Positions 1-6,663 of a stretch of DNA of 9,134 nt are shown here, in pieces. The stretch is from an uncultured Actinomycetes bacterium (GTDB lineage: Bacteria; Actinomycetota; Acidimicrobiia; Acidimicrobiales; Acidimicrobilacustridaceae): positions 1 to 9,134 of the forward strand of contig CAMFLJ010000138.1 in assembly GCA_945957335.1 (NCBI GenBank). The letters run 5' to 3'. Position 1 is the first letter of the stretch, and each line of letters opens with the position of its first letter. The translations under genes were made by a program, and so were the position numbers. A model generated the notes under the pieces. The model was given only the letters and a program-made list of their open reading frames with translations. It ran no database searches and was not told the origin of the DNA.

Positions 1-386
1 GGACAGGCGGCCCCGGCTTCGCCCACTCCGCCGCGGCCAAGGCCGGCGTGAAGAACATGGTCGAGACCCTCGCCGTCGAGTGGGGCCCCTACGGCATCCA
101 GGTCAACGGCCTCGTGCCCGGCCTGTTCCCGCACGAGGACATGACCGCCGACATCCAGTCGAACCTGGTGCGCACCAACGACAAGGACATCTGCCAGCCC
201 GCTCTGCGCGTCGGCAAGCCCCGCGAGCTCGGCTGGGCCGCCACCTTCCTCGCCTCGCCCTACGCGCGCTTCATCTCCGGCCACACCCTGGTGGTCGACG
301 GCGCCAACTGGCAGCGCCGCAGCATGACCAACCCGGCCGTGGTCACCATCCGCGACCAGATGGGCAAGGGCCCGTTCGAGCCGTGA
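1..386 (+). CDS. SDR family oxidoreductase, C-terminal part (2,4-dienoyl-CoA reductase-like); 5' end outside window
   Basis: An open frame enters from the left edge (first full codon at base 3) and gives 127 residues ending in TGA at 384-386. The segment FAHSAAAKAGV, followed by ETLAVEWGPYGIQVNGLVPG and, near the end, ISGHTLVVDGANW, is the C-terminal half of a Rossmann-fold short-chain dehydrogenase/reductase using NAD(P)H. Classical members have Tyr-x3-Lys. Here Ser (codon 27-29) sits four residues before the Lys (39-41), as in 2,4-dienoyl-CoA reductases, whose catalytic Tyr lies further upstream and would be outside the window. A role in fatty acyl-CoA metabolism is therefore plausible but inferred. 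The Rossmann glycine motif cannot be checked. The next gene starts inside the stop codon, so the two are probably translated together. The family call is secure; the substrate is unknown. Confidence 0.9.
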   Translation, partial: TGGPGFAHSAAAKAGVKNMVETLAVEWGPYGIQVNGLVPGLFPHEDMTADIQSNLVRTNDKDICQPALRVGKPRELGWAATFLASPYARFISGHTLVVDGANWQRRSMTNPAVVTIRDQMGKGPFEP

Positions 387-1423
387 GGTTCTCGCTCTCC
401 CTCCCGCTGCTGAAGGACCTGTCGGCGCCCGACCCGTTCCGCGAGACCTTCGAGCTGGCGGTGATCGCCGAGGAGGCCGGGTTCGACACCGCCACCATCG
501 GCCACCACCACTTCATGGCCGGCAACATGGCCGACCCGCTCACCTTCCTGGCCGCGGTCGCCGCCCGCACCTCCACCCTGCGGATCGGCACGGGCATCTT
601 CCAGCTGCCGATCCACAACCCGGTGCGCGTCGCCGAGCAGGTGGCCACCATCGACCAGATCTCCGGAGGGCGCATCAGCCTCGGCGTGGGCCTGGGCTGG
701 TGGCCCCTCGAGTACCAGGTGATGGGCTCCGACATCCGCCAGCGGGGCGCCCGCATGGAGGAGGCCCTCCAGATCCTGCGCCTGGTGTGGGGCCAGGAGG
801 GCACCTCGTTCGACGGCCGCTTCTGGTCGTTCCCCGAGCTCACCGTCCACCCGCGGCCCGTCCAGGTGCCCGGCCCGCCGCTGTGGGTCGCCGGCACCGC
901 CGACGCCGCGGTCGACCGCGCCGCCCGCCTCGGCGACGCCTGGCTGTGGGGCCCGGTGCAGTCGCTCTCGGCCGGCCTGCGCTGCCTCGACGTCTACCGC
1001 CCGGTGTGCGAGGCGCTCGACAAGCCCGCCGACTTCGTGCTGCGCCGCTACGCGTGGCTCGGTGCCGACGACGAGCAGGTCCGCACCGAGGTGCTCCCCC
1101 ACTACATCGACGGCCTCATGGAGCACTGGCGCGAGTCGGTCGAGGAGGACGAGGAGAAGGCGCTCTTCGCCCGCATCGACGCCGGCGAGCGGGTCAGCCC
1201 CGAGGAGATCGCCGCCGACCGCCTGCTGTGGGGTGGCCCCGAGCGCATGATCGGCCAGATCGAGGCCTACCGGGCCGCCACCGGCTGCGACCACGTCCAC
1301 GCTGCGTTCGGGGCCGGCCTGCCCGCGGGCACCGGGCAGGCGTCGCTCGGCGAGTTCGACGAGATCGCCGAGATGATCCGCCTCTTCGGTCGCGAGGTCA
1401 TCCCCGCCTTCGGCCGCGGCTGA
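383..1423 (+). CDS. LLM class flavin-dependent oxidoreductase
   Basis: The protein has 346 residues, a usual length for the luciferase-like monooxygenase (LLM) superfamily, a TIM-barrel fold using FMN or F420. The reading frame is open further upstream, but the GTG at 383 is the likely start. It overlaps the preceding stop as GTGA, and its product opens with the short first strand RFSLSLPLL expected of the barrel. Visible family features are EEAGFDTATIGHHHF (about residues 30-44), RIGTGIFQLPIHNPVRVAEQVATIDQISGGRISLGVGLGW (about 70-113) and PPLWVAGTADAAVDRAARLGDAWL (about 170-195). The sequence does not show whether the cofactor is FMN or F420, nor the substrate. The overlap with an SDR gene suggests two steps of one catabolic or biotransformation pathway. 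It is probably cytoplasmic, with no signal peptide or membrane segment. Confidence 0.9.
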   Translation: MRFSLSLPLLKDLSAPDPFRETFELAVIAEEAGFDTATIGHHHFMAGNMADPLTFLAAVAARTSTLRIGTGIFQLPIHNPVRVAEQVATIDQISGGRISLGVGLGWWPLEYQVMGSDIRQRGARMEEALQILRLVWGQEGTSFDGRFWSFPELTVHPRPVQVPGPPLWVAGTADAAVDRAARLGDAWLWGPVQSLSAGLRCLDVYRPVCEALDKPADFVLRRYAWLGADDEQVRTEVLPHYIDGLMEHWRESVEEDEEKALFARIDAGERVSPEEIAADRLLWGGPERMIGQIEAYRAATGCDHVHAAFGAGLPAGTGQASLGEFDEIAEMIRLFGREVIPAFGRG

Positions 1424-1445
1424 ACCCCCGCCGCGACCTGTGAAC

Positions 1446-1928
1446 ATGGCGGCCGTGCTCCGCACCCGACGCCGCCGCATCGTCGCCGCCACCGCCGCGG
1501 CCGTCCTCGGCGCGGTCGTCGCGTTCCTCGTGGTCACCGCCTTCACCGGGCTCCCGGGGCCCGGGCCGCTCCGCCGCTACAAGGCCTCCCAGCTCGAGGC
1601 CATGGTCGACGCCGTGCACGAGCAGGCCGGGCCCCTGCGGACCCCCGACGACTGCTGGCAGACCATCGAGCCCGACTTCACCGAGGTCCACACCCGGGCG
1701 GTCGCGTCGGTCGACTGGGTGCGCAGCCGGGTGATCGTGACCATGCGCGCCGACAACGTCGGCACCGTCAACGACCGCACCCGGGCCGCGGTCGAGGAGC
1801 GGCTGCAGGCCGCGGTCGACGAGCATCCCGGCCTCTCCCTCGACATGGTCGACCTCGAGGCCTCACCCGAGGGGTGGTCGCCGCTCATGTCGTGCGCGCT
1901 CGTCGTGCGCGGCTTCGGCAGCTTCTGA
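1446..1928 (+). CDS. Hypothetical protein with one N-terminal membrane helix
   Basis: This small gene lies just after the LLM oxidoreductase stop (gap about 22 nt) on the same strand. It has no clear ribosome binding site, so read-through expression with the upstream genes is likely. From the ATG at 1446 it gives 160 residues; a GTG at 1440 in the same frame would add two. An Arg-rich start (RTRRRR) is followed by a hydrophobic stretch at about residues 12-33, consistent with one membrane helix and the rest outside. The remaining ~120 residues contain two cysteines, in DDCWQTIEPDF and at MSCALVVRGFGSF near the C-terminus, which could pair. I do not recognise the family. Codon use resembles its neighbours, so it is probably a real gene; the function is unknown. 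Confidence 0.7.
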   Translation: MAAVLRTRRRRIVAATAAAVLGAVVAFLVVTAFTGLPGPGPLRRYKASQLEAMVDAVHEQAGPLRTPDDCWQTIEPDFTEVHTRAVASVDWVRSRVIVTMRADNVGTVNDRTRAAVEERLQAAVDEHPGLSLDMVDLEASPEGWSPLMSCALVVRGFGSF

Positions 1929-1991
1929 CGGGCCCGGCTCTCGGCCACCCTGGGGCGGCTCCGAACACACCGCGTCACCTCGCGGTCTGAC

Positions 1992-1997
1992 TAGTGT
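1992..1997 (+). promoter_or_regulatory. Candidate -10 box (TAGTGT) for the SurE-like lipoprotein gene
   Basis: The 110-bp gap 1929-2038 holds TAGTGT, a match to the actinobacterial TANNNT -10 pattern, about 40 nt before the start codon. This leaves room for a short leader with the ribosome binding site. No convincing -35 hexamer is visible. Nothing else in the gap stands out except the G-run at 2023-2030. Read from sequence only. Confidence 0.4.
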
Positions 1998-2020
1998 CTG
2001 GCGACCACGACGGAACCCAC

Positions 2021-2032
2021 AAGGGGGGGGAG
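2021..2032 (+). promoter_or_regulatory. Ribosome binding site containing a run of eight G
   Basis: The motif AAGGGGGGGGAG ends six bases before the ATG at 2039. It fixes that ATG as the start rather than the in-frame GTG at 1994, which would put 15 hydrophilic residues ahead of the signal peptide. A homopolymer of this length within a binding site is unusual. A similar seven-G run precedes the beta-helix lipoprotein on the other strand. Confidence 0.7.
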
Positions 2033-2038
2033 CACGAC

Positions 2039-2872
2039 ATGGCCAGGGGAATGCGTCTGTTCGGCGCGGCAGGGGTGGCGCTCGCGCTGCTGGCGGCCGG
2101 CTGCAGCAGCAGCGGGAGCTCGTCATCGGGCGGCGCCGCCGAGACCACCACCACGGTGGCGGCCAAGCCGATCAAGATCCTCGTCACCAACGACGACGGC
2201 TACAGCTCCGACGGCATCGACACCGTCGTCGAGGCGCTGCGCGGGGTCCAGGGCGTCGAGGTCACCGTCGTGGCGCCCCTCGAGAACCAGAGCGGCAAGG
2301 GCGGCTCGGTCACCGGCGGCACCCTCACCGCCACCGACGTGACGACCAAGAGCGGCTACAAGGCCAAGGCCGTCGACGGCACCCCGGCCGACAGCGTGAT
2401 CTGGGCGATCGACCAGAAGGGCATCGACTTCAAGCCCGACCTGGTGGTCTCGGGCATCAACGCCGGCCAGAACATGGGGCCGACCGTGAGCATCTCGGGC
2501 ACCGTCGGGGCCGCCCGGGCGGCAGCCCTCCGCGGCATCCCCGCCATCGCCGCCAGCCAGGGCCCGCTCCTGCCTCCGCAGAACTTCCCGGCGGCGGCAG
2601 CCCAGGTCCTCGACTGGCTCAACGCCAACATGGCGGCCATCCAGGCCGGCACGCTCACCACGAGCACGATCGCGAACCTGAACGCGCCCACCTGCTCGAC
2701 CGGCTCGGTCCGGGGCACGATCGAGGTGCCCGTGGCCACGAGCAACGACGGCTACAACGACACCCCCGACTGCACGTCCACGGTGACGAACCCGGCCGCC
2801 GACATCCAGGCCTACCTCGACGGGTTCGCTCCGCTCTCGCAGCTGAGCACCACCCAGGGCGCCACGAGCTGA
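2039..2872 (+). CDS. Exported SurE-like 5'/3'-nucleotidase (phosphatase) lipoprotein
   Basis: The product has 277 residues. Residues 1-22 form a lipoprotein signal ending in LLAAGC (lipidated Cys22), followed by a Ser/Thr/Gly linker to about residue 42. The SurE fold starts at about residue 45. ILVTNDDGYSSDG carries the metal-binding Asp52-Asp53. NQSGKGGSVT holds Ser85, matching the conserved metal-site Ser. VDGTPADSV (112-120), SGINAGQNMG (138-147, Asn141) and ISGTVGAA (152-159) are also SurE signatures. All four metal ligands expected from characterised SurE enzymes are therefore present, so phosphatase activity on nucleotides or other phosphoesters is plausible. SurE is usually cytoplasmic; this copy should be anchored outside the membrane. 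The C-terminal part differs from the usual family tail and has Cys219 and Cys245, a possible disulfide. It is a single gene with its own promoter region, ending at a hairpin shared with the convergent operon. Confidence 0.88.
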   Translation: MARGMRLFGAAGVALALLAAGCSSSGSSSSGGAAETTTTVAAKPIKILVTNDDGYSSDGIDTVVEALRGVQGVEVTVVAPLENQSGKGGSVTGGTLTATDVTTKSGYKAKAVDGTPADSVIWAIDQKGIDFKPDLVVSGINAGQNMGPTVSISGTVGAARAAALRGIPAIAASQGPLLPPQNFPAAAAQVLDWLNANMAAIQAGTLTTSTIANLNAPTCSTGSVRGTIEVPVATSNDGYNDTPDCTSTVTNPAADIQAYLDGFAPLSQLSTTQGATS

Positions 2873-2886
2873 CGACCTGCAGCGCT

Positions 2887-2927
2887 GGCCCGGCCGGGGC
2901 CCCGGATCACCGGGGCCCCGCCGGGCC
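2887..2927. terminator. Strong GC-rich hairpin between convergent genes (bidirectional terminator)
   Basis: The arms at 2887-2905 and 2910-2927 pair over 18 base pairs with a single bulged base and an ATCA loop. The hairpin lies 14 nt after the SurE-like stop and 11 nt after the DUF1996 stop on the opposite strand, so it can end transcription in both directions. There is no T-run on either side, as is common for high-GC actinomycete terminators. Confidence 0.8.
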
Positions 2928-2938
2928 CGCCCGCACCG

Positions 2939-3889
2939 TCAGGGACGGACGGGCATGGGCCGGACGACGTCCTCGGCCTTGTTGTTCACGACGCCGCACA
3001 CCAGGCCGCGGTTGAGGCAGCGCTCGACCTGGCGGGTCAGCTCCTTCTCGTCCCACGAGTTCACGAAGTCGGCGTGGCCGGTGAGCACCGTGCCCGAGGC
3101 CAGCGTGAGCTCGTGGCCCTCCCCCGAGATCGGGTAGCCGATGGCGATGGTGAGCTGCGGGATCGCCACCGGGTGGGTGTCGGGGCACGAGCCGCCGACG
3201 CTCGCCGCGACGTGGCTCTTGTGGGTCTCGCTGTCGAGGTTCACGCCGTCCCAGCAGTCGGGGAACACCACCTTGAGCCGCAGCGGTGCGTCGGCCGGGC
3301 ACGTGGGCGGGGTCACCTGCATCTCGCCCTGGATGCCGCACGCCCACCCGACGAACTGCGTCGACTGGGGCTCGGTGGCGGTGTGGTCGCCCGAGATCAT
3401 CATCAGACCGTGGGGGTACGGCACCACGCTGGCCGGGTCGATGCCGGGCCCGGGCCGGTAGTAGGCGTCGAGGCCGAGCGGGGCCACGGGCTCGCCGTGG
3501 TCGAACAGGCTCGGTGCCCAGTAGGCGGCCGTGTCGAGCTGGCGCTCGCACGAGGTGGGCTGCCCCAGCAGCGAGTCGGGGGTCGACGAGTCCGAGGTGG
3601 TGCGGTTGCCGAAGAAGTCGTGGCGGTGCGACCGCCCCGGCTGGCCCGGCCACACGATGGGGTCGTTGGTGGCGCTGTGGCTGTAGGCGCACGACACGAT
3701 GAACTGCGGCACCAGGCCCTGGGGCCCGTCCTGGAAGCCGGTGGCACCGGTGGCCGCAGCCTGGTCCTCGTCGCCGCCGGGGCCGAGCAGGAGCACGGCC
3801 CCGGCGACCAGGACGCCCACGACGGCGAGCGAGAGCCCGACGAGGAGGGCGCCCCGGTGGCGGCGGGGAGCGGGGACGACCTCGGTCAC
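2939..3889 (-). CDS. Membrane-anchored DUF1996 domain protein
   Basis: The protein has 316 residues. A basic start (RRHR) and a hydrophobic segment at about residues 14-35 form an N-terminal membrane anchor. A short acidic/Ala linker then leads to the DUF1996 domain (about 59-300). The family hallmark is clear: FIVSCAYSHSATNDPIVWPG followed by SHRHDFFGN (residues 63-95), then C114, AYWAPS (122-127), FPDCWDGVNLD (209-219), HKSHVA (223-228) and CPDTHPVAIP (235-244). The many conserved His and Cys residues could bind metal or form disulfides; no function has been established for the family that I can state. It starts with GTG overlapping the beta-helix gene stop as GTGA, so it is probably translationally coupled. 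It is the last gene of the cupredoxin/beta-helix unit and acts on the outer side of the membrane. Confidence 0.88.
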   Translation of the reverse strand: MTEVVPAPRRHRGALLVGLSLAVVGVLVAGAVLLLGPGGDEDQAAATGATGFQDGPQGLVPQFIVSCAYSHSATNDPIVWPGQPGRSHRHDFFGNRTTSDSSTPDSLLGQPTSCERQLDTAAYWAPSLFDHGEPVAPLGLDAYYRPGPGIDPASVVPYPHGLMMISGDHTATEPQSTQFVGWACGIQGEMQVTPPTCPADAPLRLKVVFPDCWDGVNLDSETHKSHVAASVGGSCPDTHPVAIPQLTIAIGYPISGEGHELTLASGTVLTGHADFVNSWDEKELTRQVERCLNRGLVCGVVNNKAEDVVRPMPVRP

Positions 3890-5274
3890 TTGGCGGCCGG
3901 CACCTGGATCGAGTTCACGTCGACCTTCTCGGGCACGTTCACGGCCGGCATGCCGGGCGCGTTGGCCGCGTCGGGCATGTTCGGCTGGTCCGGCGGCACC
4001 GGCTGGGTCTTGTAGTCACCCGACGGCGGCCGCTCGGTGGCGATGAGGGTGGCCAGGTCGAGCGTGCCGGTGAACGCACCGGAGGGGTTCTGGCAGGCCA
4101 TCACCGTCTCGATGTTCGCCGGGGCGGAGGTGGTGAAGGTGTTCCCCTCGAAGCAGTTGCCGAGCGGGTCGTTGGTGGTGCCGAGGCTGCCGAACGCGAG
4201 GTCGGCGAGTCCCGAGCCGGAGACGACGTTTCCCTTCACCGTGTTGCCCATGGCGTCCCACAGCAGGGTGCCGGGGAGGCTGGCCTTGTCGGCGCGGGGC
4301 AGGGTGCGGGCCTGCGAGCACGGCATGGTGAGCTCGTCGCCGGTGGGCAGGTCGTCCTTCGGGTTCTCCTCGGGGAAGGGCACCAAGCCGATGCCGACCC
4401 GTTCGTGGTTGTACACCCGGTTGTTCTGGATCAGGTTGTTGCGCCCGCCCGCGGGCAGGATGCCGGTGCCCATCGCGAGCTTGGCCACGTCGATGGCCGG
4501 CGTGTTCGGGTCGTCACCGTTGTCGTGCACGAGGTTGCCGACGATGGTCGTGTCGCGCTCGGGGTAGCAGAGCTCGTAGGAGCCGCTGTTGGGCACGAGG
4601 CCGGCCCGGTTGTGGGCGAACTCGGAGTTGGCGATCACGAGGTTGCCGCCCGAGTTGGTGCCCGAGTAGCCGAGGCCGTTGTACTCGGAGATCACGTCGA
4701 GGATGGCGGCGTCGCAGGGGAAGCACTCGCCGATGTAGAAGCCGGCGTCGGGGCTGCCCGAGGCGTAGGAGTGGTCGAACTGGCCGCGCACGGAGTCGAA
4801 GGCGTAGATGCCGTAGTCGCCGTTGCGGTACGCCGTCAGGTAGCTGCCGTGGTAGCCGGTCACGCCGGTCCAGTAGAAGCCGTTGCCGGTGTAGTTGCGC
4901 GCCGTCATGTTCTGGACGGTCACGTTGCTCGCACCGAGCACCCGGATGCCGTTGTCACGGGTGAACTCGCCGTCGAGGATCGTGGCGTTGCGGTCGAGGC
5001 CGCGGATGGTGAGGCCCGGCGTCTCGACGTCGACGGCCTCCTTGTAGATGCCCGACCCGACGAGGATGAGGTCGCCCGGCTGGGCCGCGTTCACGGCTTC
5101 CTGGATCGTCGGGTAGTCGGCGGGCACGTTGATCGTGTTGCCCGACCACTCGGCGCCGCCGCCGGTGGGCGTGGTGGTGGCGGAGCTCGACGAGGTGCCC
5201 GAGGACGAGCACGCCGCCGCCAGCAGGCCGAGGACGGCGAGCACGGCGAGGAGCACGGTACGGCTGCGGGTCAT
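3886..5274 (-). CDS. Right-handed parallel beta-helix repeat lipoprotein
   Basis: The product has 462 residues. The signal MTRSRTVLLAVLAVLGLLAAAC ends at lipidated Cys22, followed by a Ser/Thr linker (23-41). INVPADYPTIQEAVNAAQPG (48-67) and LILVGSGIYKEAV (69-81) are the usual opening of a pectate-lyase-like or NosD-like beta-helix. Turn-like repeats then run to about residue 400 (for example LTIRGLD, NGIRVLGASNVTVQNMT, YGIYAFDSV, NLVIANSEFAHN, NLIQNNRVYNHERVGIGLV, NTVKGNVVSGSGLADLAFGS). A CxxC pair (Cys184, Cys187) and several more cysteines are present. The tail is Pro-rich (QPVPPDQPNMPD and onward). The ATG at 5274 was chosen over earlier in-frame starts because of the G-rich binding site and the signal peptide. 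Members of this fold bind or cut polysaccharides, or act in copper insertion (NosD). Catalytic residues cannot be assigned here. It lies 29 nt after the cupredoxin gene. Confidence 0.87.
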   Translation of the reverse strand: MTRSRTVLLAVLAVLGLLAAACSSSGTSSSSATTTPTGGGAEWSGNTINVPADYPTIQEAVNAAQPGDLILVGSGIYKEAVDVETPGLTIRGLDRNATILDGEFTRDNGIRVLGASNVTVQNMTARNYTGNGFYWTGVTGYHGSYLTAYRNGDYGIYAFDSVRGQFDHSYASGSPDAGFYIGECFPCDAAILDVISEYNGLGYSGTNSGGNLVIANSEFAHNRAGLVPNSGSYELCYPERDTTIVGNLVHDNGDDPNTPAIDVAKLAMGTGILPAGGRNNLIQNNRVYNHERVGIGLVPFPEENPKDDLPTGDELTMPCSQARTLPRADKASLPGTLLWDAMGNTVKGNVVSGSGLADLAFGSLGTTNDPLGNCFEGNTFTTSAPANIETVMACQNPSGAFTGTLDLATLIATERPPSGDYKTQPVPPDQPNMPDAANAPGMPAVNVPEKVDVNSIQVPAAK

Positions 5275-5278
5275 GAGA

Positions 5279-5287
5279 CCCCCCCTT
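5279..5287 (-). promoter_or_regulatory. Ribosome binding site with a run of seven G
   Basis: On the minus strand AAGGGGGGG lies four bases before the ATG at 5274. It supports this start for the beta-helix lipoprotein and mirrors the eight-G site of the SurE-like lipoprotein gene. Confidence 0.65.
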
Positions 5288-5303
5288 CTCATGGTGTCGT
5301 GGC

Positions 5304-5714
5304 TCACTTGGCGACGACCTGGACGGTGCCCGACATGCCCGCCGTGGCGGTGCCGTGGATCGAGCAGTAGTAGCGGTAGGTGCCGGGCCCGGTGGCGGTC
5401 CACACGAAGGACTCACCGGGCTCGAACGACGAGGTCTCGACCTGGAACGGGGTCTTCTCGACCTTGATGATGTTGTGCTGGTTGCGACCGTCGTTGATGA
5501 AGGTGACCTCGGTCCCCTCGGTGACGGTGATCGTCTGCGGCACGAAGTTGTTGTCCTCGGCCGACACGGTGACCTTCCCGGACTGCACGACGGCGAGCGT
5601 GTCGCCGGTGGCCGAGGTGCCGCCCCCCGAGCCCGAGCTGCCGCAGGCGGCGATGCCGAGCGCGAGCGCGGTGGCTGCGACCGGGAAGGCGGCCGTCTTG
5701 ATGAGTCGCTTCAC
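5304..5714 (-). CDS. Cupredoxin (plastocyanin-like) copper-binding lipoprotein
   Basis: The protein has 136 residues. The GTG start at 5714 follows AGGGG at a suitable distance. Although the frame stays open upstream, only this start puts the signal peptide (KRLIKTAAFPVAATALALGIAAC, lipidated Cys24) at the N-terminus. A Gly/Ser linker runs to about residue 38. The blue-copper fold covers about residues 46-136: VTVSAEDNNFVPQTITVTEG, TFINDGRNQHNIIKV with ligand His80, then TYRYYCSIHGTATAGMSGTVQV with Cys117, His120 and probably Met127. The expected type-1 copper ligands are therefore present, suggesting single-electron transfer or copper handling at the outer face of the membrane. The Cys-x2-His-x6-Met spacing is longer than in classical plastocyanin (x4). 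It is the first gene of a unit with the beta-helix and DUF1996 genes; the partner redox protein is not visible. Confidence 0.9.
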   Translation of the reverse strand: MKRLIKTAAFPVAATALALGIAACGSSGSGGGTSATGDTLAVVQSGKVTVSAEDNNFVPQTITVTEGTEVTFINDGRNQHNIIKVEKTPFQVETSSFEPGESFVWTATGPGTYRYYCSIHGTATAGMSGTVQVVAK

Positions 5715-5758
5715 TGTTCCCCTGACCCTCGTCGTCCCCCCGGCGCCGTCCGCCGGCG

Positions 5759-5776
5759 GGTTACCCCTGGGTAACC
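5759..5776. promoter_or_regulatory. Perfect inverted repeat GGTTACCCCTGGGTAACC, candidate operator
   Basis: Two 8-base arms match exactly around a CT centre. The site lies in the 121-bp gap between rsmI and the cupredoxin gene, immediately downstream of the candidate -10 box at 5785-5790, so a bound protein would block transcription start. The A/T-flanked C-tract/G-tract layout broadly resembles operators of CsoR-family copper repressors, which would fit a copper protein gene; this is inference. A hairpin in the leader RNA is an alternative. The gap also holds a small repeat, GTGGC-GGG-GCCAC, at 5803-5815. Confidence 0.5.
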
Positions 5777-5784
5777 GAACAGGC

Positions 5785-5790
5785 ACGCTA
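5785..5790 (-). promoter_or_regulatory. Candidate -10 box (TAGCGT) for the cupredoxin operon
   Basis: Read on the minus strand the bases are TAGCGT, matching TANNNT. They lie about 70 nt before the GTG start and just upstream of the perfect dyad. No clear -35 element is seen. Its presence suggests that the cupredoxin unit is transcribed separately from rsmI. Confidence 0.4.
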
Positions 5791-5835
5791 CGCCTGCTCC
5801 ACGTGGCGGGGCCACACCGTTGCCGACGGCGAGGC

Positions 5836-6659
<824 letters not shown>

Positions 6660-6663
<4 letters not shown>

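Noticed and set aside
80..382. N-terminal extension of the LLM oxidoreductase frame into the SDR gene
   Set aside because: The extension is Arg/Pro/His-rich shadow sequence. The GTG at 383, overlapping the SDR stop, gives the proper N-terminus.
260..1546. A 428-codon open frame on the minus strand opposite the LLM oxidoreductase
   Set aside because: It is an antisense shadow of a clear family member, of Ala/Gly/Arg-rich composition and without recognisable motifs.
4405..5370. A 321-codon plus-strand open frame opposite the beta-helix gene
   Set aside because: It is a Val/Ala/Gly/His-rich shadow; the minus strand has the signal peptide, the ribosome binding site and the beta-helix repeats.
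5741..5759. Short GC palindromes (CGGCGCCG, CCGCCGGCGG) near the cupredoxin promoter
   Set aside because: Pure G/C palindromes of 8-10 bases are expected by chance in this composition, unlike the A/T-containing dyad next to them.
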